Shown piece by piece: positions 6,749 to 14,198 of a stretch of DNA of 31,130 bases. The notes beneath the pieces were generated by a model. It was not told where the DNA came from. It saw only the letters and a list, made by a program, of their open reading frames with translations, and ran no database searches. Source of the stretch: Sulfuritalea sp. (GTDB taxonomy: Bacteria; Pseudomonadota; Gammaproteobacteria; Burkholderiales; Rhodocyclaceae); the NCBI GenBank assembly GCA_021738105.1, contig JAIPCS010000010.1, positions 1 to 31,130 on the forward strand, read 5' to 3'. The number at the start of each line of letters is the position of its first letter. Positions within the stretch are counted from its first letter, which is position 1. The position numbers and the translations under genes are program-made.

Positions 6749-7639
6749 TCAACCGGGCTTGATCTTGCCTGCTCGGTGGCCTCTCATGAAGCCGAAGACC
6801 AACCAGACCATGAAGAACATGAAGGTCACGAATCCCGCGAGCATGAAATACACCGAATAATTGGTGCGATATTTGCCGGTAATAGGGTCATACACTGAGC
6901 ACAGGATTCGGACACGGTCGATGAGTTCTTCCAGCGTGCTGGTCTGGGGTGGAATCGGAGCACCGGCAATCATTGCCTTGAGCGGTTCGGCCAGGTCTTC
7001 AGGGGTGAACTTTTCGCCATAGATCTGCCGGATAATCTTTCCTTGGGCATCCACGATGGTGACTTGATTCATATGGTCGAAACCTGCTGACGTGGCGACA
7101 TAGCTGAAGCCGAAATTCTGCGTGAGCTCTTCGACGATTGCGGCGGCGGGGCTGAGAAACTGCCAATTGGGCAGCCGGATGCCGTACTGGGTGGCAAAGG
7201 TTTTCATCGCCTGGGGAGAATCAAAGGGCTGATTGAAGCCGATGCTGACTATATTGAAGCGATCGGCTCCCAGCACGCTGACTGTGCCTTCAACGGCATC
7301 CTGAAGATTCTTGGTCGTGGTTGGGCAGACCTGAAAGCAGGCGGTATAGACGAAATTGACCAGTAAAGGTTTGCCGCGAAAATTTGACAGCGGCGTAGGG
7401 CGTTGCTCGCGATCCAGCAAGACGTGATCGCCGACGGATTTACCGATGGCTGCCTGCGAAATCTTGAGGGCGGCCCTTTCGTCGAGCGTGATGAGCTTAA
7501 GGCCGGTACGCGCACCTTGTTCGCGTTCAACAAGATTGGGCGCTGATCCCGATTTGGGGTTCGTGTCGTTGGCATTGACGTCAGCGACGGAAAAAGACAA
7601 CGCGACAGCCAACGCAGCAGGGAAAGAGAAACGAGTCAC
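6749..7639 (-). CDS. SCO1/SenC-family copper chaperone
   Basis: A 296-residue periplasmic thioredoxin-fold protein that delivers copper to, or reduces, the CuA site of heme-copper enzymes. It has an N-terminal signal peptide (residues 1-24). The copper motif is C101-F-Q-V-C105 and the distal ligand H189 is in F-D-H-M. A C-terminal membrane helix at about 262-284 is unusual, since many SCO proteins are anchored at the N-terminus. A cysteine at 247 lies just before this helix. The start is GTG at 7639, with AGGCG upstream. Only 13 bp separate it from ctaB, so the two are surely co-transcribed. The neighbouring CuA-containing subunit II is the obvious client. Confidence 0.92.
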   Translation of the reverse strand: MTRFSFPAALAVALSFSVADVNANDTNPKSGSAPNLVEREQGARTGLKLITLDERAALKISQAAIGKSVGDHVLLDREQRPTPLSNFRGKPLLVNFVYTACFQVCPTTTKNLQDAVEGTVSVLGADRFNIVSIGFNQPFDSPQAMKTFATQYGIRLPNWQFLSPAAAIVEELTQNFGFSYVATSAGFDHMNQVTIVDAQGKIIRQIYGEKFTPEDLAEPLKAMIAGAPIPPQTSTLEELIDRVRILCSVYDPITGKYRTNYSVYFMLAGFVTFMFFMVWLVFGFMRGHRAGKIKPG

Positions 7640-7652
7640 GGGGAACGCCTGA

Positions 7653-8543
7653 TTAAAACCGAGCGTCGATGATTGCAGCAGTGAGTACCAGAGTCAACTG
7701 AGCCAGCGAAGCGTGGAAACAGGTCATGGCGGTTTCACGATTGGTGTTGCGCACCAGAAGCCATGCTTTCTGGACGAACAGGAAGCCACCGACGGCGGCC
7801 CCCACAAAGTAAATCACGCCCAGACCGAAGGCCAGCGGCAGAAACGTGGCGGCGACGAGTGCCAGGGTGCTGCCGAAAATCGCTTTGGCGGCGCGGTTGT
7901 CACCAACCACGACTGGCAGCATGGGCACGCCGGCTGCCGCATAGTCGTCCCGGTAGGCGATGGCCAGGCTCCAGAAATGCGGCGGGGTCCACAGAAAGAG
8001 AATGAAGGCCAGCGAGAGCGGAACAGCGCCGACGTTCGGGTCAGCCGCGGTGGCGCCTGCCAACACGGCCCAACTACCCGCGAGGCCGCCAAAAACGATG
8101 TTGAGCCAGGTGCGACGCTTGAGCCAGACCGTATAGACGATGGCGTAGAAGAAGGCGCCGAGGAAGGTGAAAAGCGCAGCCCAGGCATTCAATGCGATCC
8201 ACGCCGCAGCAACCGACAAGCTCATCAAACCGAATATCACCACGAGCCAGAGAGGGCCATGTTGAACTTCACCGGTAGCGAAGGGGCGGTTCTTCGTGCG
8301 CGACATCAGGGGGTCGGTATCGTGCTCGTAATACTGGTTGAAGGCGCCTGCACTGGCTGATGAAATCAGTACGGCAAGCGTCAAGGTAATCAGTTGCGTT
8401 AGGCTCAATCCAGGGCCGGCACTGACTGACAATCCGGCAAGGGCGGTAAACGTGATGACCACGCCAATGCGCAGTTTGAACACGCCCATGATTGCGCGGA
8501 AGGGAATGCTGGATGATCTGTGGGGTGGTAGCGCCGATTCCAT
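7653..8543 (-). CDS. ctaB: protoheme IX farnesyltransferase
   Basis: A 296-residue polytopic UbiA-family prenyltransferase that adds a farnesyl group to protoheme to make heme O, the precursor of heme A. The first Asp-rich motif is N69-x3-E73-x-D75-x-D77 followed by M-S-R-T-K-N-R-P. Glu replaces the usual first Asp. The second motif includes Y-R-D-D-Y and A-G-V-P-M-L-P-V-V. About nine hydrophobic segments are visible. Its place in the cluster suggests that subunit I carries heme O or A. No ctaA (heme A synthase) is present in the window, so heme A would need a ctaA elsewhere. ATG 8543 has a poor Shine-Dalgarno. The preceding AT-rich stretch (8560-8580) could hold an internal promoter. Confidence 0.92.
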   Translation of the reverse strand: MESALPPHRSSSIPFRAIMGVFKLRIGVVITFTALAGLSVSAGPGLSLTQLITLTLAVLISSASAGAFNQYYEHDTDPLMSRTKNRPFATGEVQHGPLWLVVIFGLMSLSVAAAWIALNAWAALFTFLGAFFYAIVYTVWLKRRTWLNIVFGGLAGSWAVLAGATAADPNVGAVPLSLAFILFLWTPPHFWSLAIAYRDDYAAAGVPMLPVVVGDNRAAKAIFGSTLALVAATFLPLAFGLGVIYFVGAAVGGFLFVQKAWLLVRNTNRETAMTCFHASLAQLTLVLTAAIIDARF

Positions 8544-8584
8544 GAGGTCTGTTGGGATAGTTTTAACTTTTTTAACTGCTGAAA

Positions 8585-8627
8585 CCTGCTTGAATCGGGC
8601 CTGTTGGCCAAGCCCGATTCAGGCAGG
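8585..8627 (-). terminator. strong hairpin between subunit I and ctaB
   Basis: Sixteen-bp arms (8585-8600 with 8612-8627, one G.T) around an 11-nt loop. It is 51 bp past the stop of subunit I. Leftward it is followed by TTTCAGCAG and an A-rich stretch, with no good U-run. It probably attenuates transcription or protects the oxidase mRNA, uncoupling structural subunits from assembly genes. Confidence 0.5.
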
Positions 8628-8677
8628 CGTTCCCCCACCAAAGTGCGGGAAAGCCATATGCCTGGGTCAGTCGGTGA

Positions 8678-10375
8678 TCAGCTCAGACCCCAGACTTCGG
8701 ACAGGTACTTCCAATTTACGAAGTAGTAGAGGACGAAGCAGACCAGCAGCGTCATGGCAAGAACCACCGTGCCTGGCACGTTGGTATGCTCTTCGCTGCC
8801 GGTACCGGAGGCCGCAGCAGCAGCGGTTTGATCCGGGATCGGAACAGGCGTGTTATGGGTCGCGCCGCCGTCAAGTTTCTTGCCGAACAGCAAAGAACCA
8901 ACGACCAGCAGGATCCACAAGCCACCACCGATGACAGCGATCACGCCGAAAATTCCGGTCAGACCCATCATCAGGTAAGCCGCACCCGGCCATTCATACT
9001 GGAACGGTGCGCCCGAGAAGGCCATATCCCAGTGACGACGGGAAACACCCAGGGTACCGGCACCCATCATCACCAGCGACAGCACGATCATGCTGAGACC
9101 GTAGAGGTAGGGCTGGATCTGGCACAGTTTCGGGAAGATCATTTCGCGCTTGAACAGGGTCGGCACCAGCAGATAGGTGATCGACATGAAGGCCAGCGTG
9201 GTGCCGACGACGACTGTGGCGTGGAAGTGACCCGGCACGTAGAAGGTGTTGTGCATCAGCATGTTGATCTGCTCGGTACCCAGCACGACGCCCGAAATAC
9301 CGCCGATGAAACCGAAGCCGACCAGGGAAATGAACATGCCCGAGAACATCGGATTGCCCCAGGGTGCTTTGCGCAACCACTCGAACAGACCGTTGGTGAA
9401 GCCCTTCTTGCGCTGTGCTGCTTCGATGGCCCCTGGAACCGTGAAACCGTGGATCATCGACGCCAGAACCGCGAAATACATGAAGTAGGACGTGTTCAGC
9501 ACTTTCCATTCCGCACTCATGCCTGGGTCGGACAGCAGGTGGTGCGCGCTGGCCAATTGCAGGAACAGAATGTAGAGCAGGAAGGCGAAGCGGGAAACTT
9601 TCTCTGACAGCGGCTTGGCGCCGAAAGCGACGGCAGCGACCAGATACCAGATCGAGACGTGAGCAGCGACGTTGATTTGCTGTGAGGAGTGACCGAGCGC
9701 CCACCAGACCATGCGATATAGCTGAGCATCGATTTCCTTGATCCAGCCCATTGACCAGGCGAAGGTCGGGATCAGGATCGCGGCACCCGAGGCGATGGTG
9801 AATACAGCGATGATCGCTGCAGTCATGGCACCAAAGGTGACCAGCGGCAGCGAGCCGGTGTAGGTCTTCTCACGCTTGGCGACGACCAGGGTGCCGAAGA
9901 ATACGCCGGTCCCGATCAGTGCCCCTACGGCAAACAGGATGATGCCTAGATAGAAATGCGGCGCGGCCTGCATCGGCACGTAGGAGGTGAACATCACGCT
10001 GGAGCCGCCCTGGAAGATGGCGACGTTGGTCATGATGCCGCCGACGACCATCAGCCAGAATTGGACCCACGCCAGTTTCGGCGTTGCGAGTCGGCATCGC
10101 AGCAGTGTCGAGGAAGCGGAATAAAGAACGGCCATTTCAAAGAAGATGATCCACAGGATCAGCATGTCGATGCCGTGTGCGGTCAGGATCAGGTAGAACT
10201 GGTCGGCCGGCAGTAGTTTGATCGCTGGCCAGCGGGTCAGAATCACCAGCAGTGCGGTAATGCCGCCTACCAGCAGCCACAGAACGCCGGCTACGGCGTT
10301 CCAGCGCATCAGTTTGTCGGCGTCGAGGTCGAACTGCAGCCCGGTGCGCGGACAGGTACGGTAAGTAGTTGCCAT
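8678..10375 (-). CDS. B-family-like heme-copper subunit I lacking the active-site Tyr (candidate NO reductase)
   Basis: A 565-residue protein with at least 12 hydrophobic segments. Expected metal ligands are present: H67 for the low-spin heme, H229 and H278/H279 for CuB, and H383/H385 in V-P-G-H-F-H for the hemes. H-H-L-L-S-D-P-G and H-N-T-F-Y-V-P-G-H-F-H resemble B-family (ba3-like) enzymes. The segment usually reading H-P-x-V-Y is H229-S-S-Q-Q233, so the cross-linked Tyr is replaced by Gln. There is also no Tyr at the alternative cbb3-type position. B-family-derived groups lacking this Tyr (for example sNOR and eNOR) are regarded as NO reductases, so NO reduction is the leading inference; a non-canonical oxygen reductase is the alternative. 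Start ATG 10375 follows GGGGAGT, 13 bp after subunit II. The last third carries an Ala/Gly/Thr-rich linker before a final helix. Confidence 0.9.
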   Translation of the reverse strand: MATTYRTCPRTGLQFDLDADKLMRWNAVAGVLWLLVGGITALLVILTRWPAIKLLPADQFYLILTAHGIDMLILWIIFFEMAVLYSASSTLLRCRLATPKLAWVQFWLMVVGGIMTNVAIFQGGSSVMFTSYVPMQAAPHFYLGIILFAVGALIGTGVFFGTLVVAKREKTYTGSLPLVTFGAMTAAIIAVFTIASGAAILIPTFAWSMGWIKEIDAQLYRMVWWALGHSSQQINVAAHVSIWYLVAAVAFGAKPLSEKVSRFAFLLYILFLQLASAHHLLSDPGMSAEWKVLNTSYFMYFAVLASMIHGFTVPGAIEAAQRKKGFTNGLFEWLRKAPWGNPMFSGMFISLVGFGFIGGISGVVLGTEQINMLMHNTFYVPGHFHATVVVGTTLAFMSITYLLVPTLFKREMIFPKLCQIQPYLYGLSMIVLSLVMMGAGTLGVSRRHWDMAFSGAPFQYEWPGAAYLMMGLTGIFGVIAVIGGGLWILLVVGSLLFGKKLDGGATHNTPVPIPDQTAAAAASGTGSEEHTNVPGTVVLAMTLLVCFVLYYFVNWKYLSEVWGLS

Positions 10376-10388
10376 CTATGTACTCCCC

Positions 10389-10928
10389 TTATTTCACGTA
10401 AATACGGCCTAGCATCGTGTGGTGCCCGATGCCGCAGTATTCATTACAGACGATGGCATACGTGCCAGCCTTGGTTGGCGTCATCTTGACCACATGCTCA
10501 TAGCCGGGGATGACCTGGATATTGATGTTGGTCGGTTGCAGCGAGAAGCCATGGTTGTAATCGACAGCCGACAAATGGATCTTGTAGGTCTTGCCGGCTT
10601 CCAACTCGAGAATCGGGTACCAGGACCACAGGCGGGCGAGAAGGAAGGCTTCGTTATTGGCATTCGGTTTGACCACCGGAATCTGCTGCTCGGTCTCGGT
10701 ACGAATGGTGTTTTCCTTGACGAAAGCATCCGTCTTGGCCTGGAACATCTCGGTGGTGGTTTTGTAGACCTCATTGGAAAGGTTCTGCTTACCGTTGATA
10801 TGCCAATAGACCATCATGACAAACATGATCATGGCCCAGACAAACGCTATTCCGATCCAGGCCCATTCTTGGCCCGCGATCGGCTGTTTCCACCACAACC
10901 GCTCGGAAGGCGGCAGGATTGCACTCAT
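10389..10928 (-). CDS. heme-copper subunit II with intact CuA site
   Basis: A 179-residue protein. One transmembrane helix (about 22-42) anchors a periplasmic cupredoxin domain. All CuA ligands are visible: H126 in D-Y-N-H-G-F, then C161-x-E163-x-C165-x3-H169-x2-M172. It therefore accepts electrons from a cytochrome c, or from quinol via CuA, and passes them to subunit I. The short form with one anchor is like B-family subunit II and unlike the two-helix A-family type. ATG 10928 follows GGGAGAA. It sits 27 bp after the 49-residue subunit gene and 13 bp before subunit I. No dedicated cytochrome c gene is in the cluster. Confidence 0.92.
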   Translation of the reverse strand: MSAILPPSERLWWKQPIAGQEWAWIGIAFVWAMIMFVMMVYWHINGKQNLSNEVYKTTTEMFQAKTDAFVKENTIRTETEQQIPVVKPNANNEAFLLARLWSWYPILELEAGKTYKIHLSAVDYNHGFSLQPTNINIQVIPGYEHVVKMTPTKAGTYAIVCNEYCGIGHHTMLGRIYVK

Positions 10929-10955
10929 ATGATTCTCCCTGATTGACTGGATGAC

Positions 10956-11105
10956 TTACTTGGCGAGCGGGACGCTCATGATGTCGACCACGCCCCACAA
11001 GATATATAGAACAGTGGGAGAAGCTACTCCCAGAAACAGGAGCAGGAAGGTGTTGTCCAGCAACTTCTGCATGAATGGAACGTCTTCGTCATTGTTATTC
11101 GCCAT
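10956..11105 (-). CDS. 49-aa single-helix subunit of the heme-copper enzyme
   Basis: A small protein with a charged N-terminus (N-N-N-D-E-D) and one membrane helix at about residues 16-40. It is analogous in size and position to the small subunit IIa of B-family enzymes, but sequence identity to that family cannot be judged here. A longer frame begins at 11237, but ATG 11105 is chosen because GAGGAAA lies 7-8 nt before it and the upstream residues are not membrane-protein-like. It is the first gene of the eight-gene cluster, so its upstream region holds the cluster promoter. Confidence 0.75.
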   Translation of the reverse strand: MANNNDEDVPFMQKLLDNTFLLLFLGVASPTVLYILWGVVDIMSVPLAK

Positions 11106-11210
11106 GTGTCTTTCCTCTAACGTTGGCGCCGGTGGCGCGCGATTGAAACGAATTTTCGGAAACTCAGAAAATATGGGCGCGAGGTTAACCTGACTAGGGC
11201 ACTCGTGTAC

Positions 11211-11224
11211 TTGATCCAGGACAA
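11211..11224 (-). promoter_or_regulatory. possible FNR/DNR-type operator
   Basis: Leftward sequence TTGTCCTGGATCAA has the TTG-N8-CAA core of CRP/FNR-family sites, with one perfect half (ATCAA) and one imperfect half. Its centre is about 112 bp upstream of the first cluster gene. A CAGATA/CGTCAA pair at 11241-11246 and 11263-11268, read leftward as TTGACG-16-TATCTG, is a possible sigma70 promoter just upstream. Anaerobic or NO-responsive control would fit an NO reductase. Single degenerate sites are common by chance. Confidence 0.3.
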
Positions 11225-11369
11225 GAAAGCGCTTCATTACCAGATATTTGGATGCTGCGCTGCGTCAAATTGTCACAGCGATTTGGCGTGGTGCGGGGGC
11301 TGGGAGCTCGTTTACACGATGTTTGCCCGTATTGTGCCTACTAGGTACAGCCTCGACCTGAAACAACGG

Positions 11370-12311
11370 TTAGACGGATTCCAGAGTGGTTAGCCAAATG
11401 GCCAGGCCTTGGGCGTTGAGATCCAGGTCGGTGCGCCAGATTTCCAGAATTTCCTCGTCGCCCATCAGGCAGCCGTGCTGGTGGGCCGCGTCCAGTAGTA
11501 GATCCGCGAGGTCGTCGCGAATTTTCCCGGCGATGTCTTCGCTTTCCCTGGCCGCCAGGGCAATGGCGACGTAGTGGTCAACCCGTTCCAGCAAATCCCG
11601 GGAGAGTTCCAACGGGGGAGCGAGTCGGCTGAAGTGTGTCAAATAGACCGCTTCCGGATTGAAACCGAGGATGCGCAAAATGGAGCCGCGCATTTCGTCA
11701 GGGTCAAATTGGGTCGGACTGGTGGAGGGAAAGATCAGTGGATAACCGTCCACATCCATTTCCCGATAGGAAATGCCGAAGGTGTCACCGGTAAAAATGC
11801 CGCTGGTCTGGCGGTCGACGATAGCGATATGGTGGCGCGCATGTCCTGGCGAGTCGATGCACAACAGTTCTCGTGAGCCGAGTTTCAGCACGGTGTTGTC
11901 GTGGGCTTCGATAATACGATCGGCGGCGACGGGGAGCAATGCTCCGTACATCTGTCGCGCTTGCTCCTTGCCATAGACGGCTTCGACTCCGGCCATCAGC
12001 CGTGTCGGTTCGATCATGTGTCGTGCCCCGCGCGGATGCACCACCAGCTTGGCGTTGGGGAAGGCATTCATCATGATGCCGGCACCGCCGGCGTGGTCGA
12101 GATGGACATGGGTCAGAATGACGTAATCCACCGCCTCCGGACCCAGCTTGCGTGCTTCAAGCGCAGCCAGCGCCTGTGGCATGACTTCAAAGTTGGCCGT
12201 ATCAACGAAGGCAACGCGGCCCTCGCTCTCGATCAAATGGATGGAGACAAGCAGCGGACGGACATAACCGGCATCGAAGGCATAGATACCGTTGTGATAG
12301 TCGGTCAGCAA
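11370..12311 (-). CDS. metallo-beta-lactamase-fold hydrolase
   Basis: A 313-residue cytoplasmic protein. The zinc motif H68-x-H70-x-D72-H73 is in T-H-V-H-L-D-H-A-G-G, with further ligands H157 (S-P-G-H), D176 (T-G-D) and a late His in L-T-H-F. This is the glyoxalase II/lactonase-like branch. The substrate is not clear. The C-terminal 90 residues are helical and could act as a cap or dimer module. The likely start is TTG at 12311, because GGGAGGGG lies about 6 nt upstream and no ATG is better placed. It is separated by 115 bp from the upstream GMC oxidoreductase and by about 265 bp from the respiratory cluster, so it may form its own unit or end the GMC transcript. Confidence 0.85.
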   Translation of the reverse strand: MLTDYHNGIYAFDAGYVRPLLVSIHLIESEGRVAFVDTANFEVMPQALAALEARKLGPEAVDYVILTHVHLDHAGGAGIMMNAFPNAKLVVHPRGARHMIEPTRLMAGVEAVYGKEQARQMYGALLPVAADRIIEAHDNTVLKLGSRELLCIDSPGHARHHIAIVDRQTSGIFTGDTFGISYREMDVDGYPLIFPSTSPTQFDPDEMRGSILRILGFNPEAVYLTHFSRLAPPLELSRDLLERVDHYVAIALAARESEDIAGKIRDDLADLLLDAAHQHGCLMGDEEILEIWRTDLDLNAQGLAIWLTTLESV

Positions 12312-12426
12312 ACGGACCCCCTCCCAGTTGCTTCTCCCGGAGAGGGGGCGACTGCAGTTCGTGAGCTTCGCTCGCTCCCTATTGTTAGTTGCGCCGCACG
12401 TGGGGCGTCCCTGCGGGCTGTGCTCA
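12312..12426. other. intergenic segment with inverted repeats
   Basis: Contains CCCCTC/GAGGGG arms (about 12318-12348) and TGCGCCGCACGTGG (12389-12402), which recurs inverted near 2436-2449. The second element hints at a small dispersed repeat. A terminator for the GMC gene is possible but there is no clear U-run. Confidence 0.35.
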
Positions 12427-14046
12427 TCACTTGGCCTTCCTTGCGGCGCGGATCAATGCCGCGCCACGCTCGGCAATCATGATGGTTGGCGAATTGGTAT
12501 TGCCGGAGGTGATGGTCGGCATGATCGAGGCGTCGACCACCCGCAGGCGGCTGATACCACGCACGCGCAGCTCGGCATCGGTGACCGCCATGGAATCGGA
12601 AGCAGCGCCCATGGCGCAGGTGGACACCGGATGGAAAATGGTGGTGCCGATGTCGCCCGCCGCCCGGGCAAGATCGTCGTCGCTTTGCCACTGGGCACCC
12701 GGCAGGTATTCTTCCGGGCGATACGGACTCAGTGCCGGCTGCGACAATATCTTTCGGGTCAGACGCAAGGAGTTCGCGGCAATCAGGCGGTCGCGCTCGG
12801 TAGATAGATAATTCGGTGCGATCCGCGGAGCGCTGTTGGGATCCGTGTCACGAATACACACCGTGCCGCGCGAGCTGGGACGCAGATTGCAGACACTGGC
12901 GGTAAATGCAGGAAAAGGATGCAGCGGGTCGCCGAACTTGTCCAGCGACAGTGGCTGAACATGGTATTCGAGATCGGGAGTCGCCTCTTCGGCCGAGGAG
13001 TGGGCAAACAGGCCCATCTGGCTCGGCGACATGGTCAAGGGTCCGGTACGGAACAGTGCGTATTCAAGTCCCATCTTGGCTTTGCCCCAAAGACTGGCGG
13101 CCTGTCGATTGAGGGTATTGATGCCCTGTACTTTGAAGATCATGCGAAGTTGCAGGTGATCTTGCAGATTGCCGCCAACGCCGGGCAGGTCATGTGTTGG
13201 CTCGATACCGCAGTGCTGCAGCGCATTACCGGGACCAATGCCCGAACGCTGCAGGATCGCCGGCGATCCGATCGATCCGGCGGTCAGCACTGTTTCAATT
13301 CGCGCCTTGACGCGGTGGAGGGTGTTGCCCAGACGGAACTCGACGCCGCGTGCCTCTTTGCCGTCCAGCACCAGTTTGTCGATCAGTGCTCCGGTGACGA
13401 CCTTCAGGTTGCCACGATGCTGTACCGGACGCAGGAAGGCCTTGGACGCGTTCCAGCGCACGCCGCGTTTCTGATTCACCTCGAAGGTGCCGACACCGTG
13501 GTTGTCGCCACGGTTGTAGTCGGTCGCTGGCGGGATACCGGCTTCTTGCGCGGCTTCGGCAAAACGGTCGAGCACTGCCCAGGACAAGCGTTGCTTCTCG
13601 ACGCGCCATTCGCCGCCGGTGCCGTGCTTGTCATCTTCGCCTGCCCAGTAGTCTTCACTGTTCATGAACACCGGCAGCACGCTGTCCCAGTTCCAGCGCG
13701 AGTCACCGGTAATCTGCGCCCAAAGGTCATAGTCGCGGGCCTGACCGCGCAGATAGAGCATGCCATTGATCGACGAGCATCCACCCAGTACCTTGCCTCT
13801 GGCATAGATGATCGAGCGGCCGTTGAGACCCGGTTCCGGTTCTGTCTTGTAACACCAGTCGGTACGCGGATTATTGATGCAGTAGAGATAGCCTATCGGG
13901 ATGTGAATCCAGATCCAGTCATCCTTGCCGCCGGCTTCGAGCAGCAGCACGGTGACATCCGGGTCGGCCGACAGCCGGTTTGCCAGCACACAACCCGCCG
14001 TACCGCCACCGGCAATGACGTAATCGAACTCTCCGTAGTCAGTCAT
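12427..14046 (-). CDS. GMC-family FAD oxidoreductase (choline/alcohol dehydrogenase-like)
   Basis: A 539-residue flavoprotein. The N-terminal Rossmann motif A-G-G-G-T-A-G is near residues 11-19, followed by the E-A-G ADP-ribose-binding region. The GMC signature G-K-V-L-G-G-C-S-S-I-N-G is near 85-97. C-terminal catalytic motifs are F-H-P-V-S-T-C-A-M-G (active-site His) and S-G-N-T-N-S-P-T-I-M-I-A. The family oxidises primary alcohols or polyols with FAD, usually passing electrons to quinone or oxygen. The substrate cannot be read from the sequence, and choline is not implied since no betB or betT is adjacent. ATG 14046 is chosen over an in-frame TTG at 14052. The neighbouring aldehyde dehydrogenase suggests an alcohol-to-aldehyde-to-acyl-CoA route. 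Confidence 0.9.
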   Translation of the reverse strand: MTDYGEFDYVIAGGGTAGCVLANRLSADPDVTVLLLEAGGKDDWIWIHIPIGYLYCINNPRTDWCYKTEPEPGLNGRSIIYARGKVLGGCSSINGMLYLRGQARDYDLWAQITGDSRWNWDSVLPVFMNSEDYWAGEDDKHGTGGEWRVEKQRLSWAVLDRFAEAAQEAGIPPATDYNRGDNHGVGTFEVNQKRGVRWNASKAFLRPVQHRGNLKVVTGALIDKLVLDGKEARGVEFRLGNTLHRVKARIETVLTAGSIGSPAILQRSGIGPGNALQHCGIEPTHDLPGVGGNLQDHLQLRMIFKVQGINTLNRQAASLWGKAKMGLEYALFRTGPLTMSPSQMGLFAHSSAEEATPDLEYHVQPLSLDKFGDPLHPFPAFTASVCNLRPSSRGTVCIRDTDPNSAPRIAPNYLSTERDRLIAANSLRLTRKILSQPALSPYRPEEYLPGAQWQSDDDLARAAGDIGTTIFHPVSTCAMGAASDSMAVTDAELRVRGISRLRVVDASIMPTITSGNTNSPTIMIAERGAALIRAARKAK

Positions 14047-14099
14047 ATTCAATAAACCTGTTAGCCACAGGGGACGCAGCGATCACAGAGAAAACCACA

Positions 14100-14124
14100 G
14101 GTCACGACGTGCCGTCTCGTGACC
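14100..14124 (-). terminator. possible terminator after methylmalonate-semialdehyde dehydrogenase
   Basis: Perfect 8-bp stem GGTCACGA/TCGTGACC with a 9-nt loop, about 75 bp past the stop. Leftward it is followed by TGTGGTTTTCTC, a weak U-tract. If active, it separates this gene from the GMC gene. Confidence 0.4.
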
Positions 14125-14198
14125 GAAGCACAATTATGCAGCAGGGTGCCAACCGGTATTGCTCTATGTTCCCGGTGGCGGGCAGTCGGCTTGTCCCT

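Noticed and set aside
12919..14055. Long rightward reading frame opposite the GMC gene
   Set aside because: Typical antisense open frame in GC-rich DNA. The GMC gene on the other strand has full family motifs.
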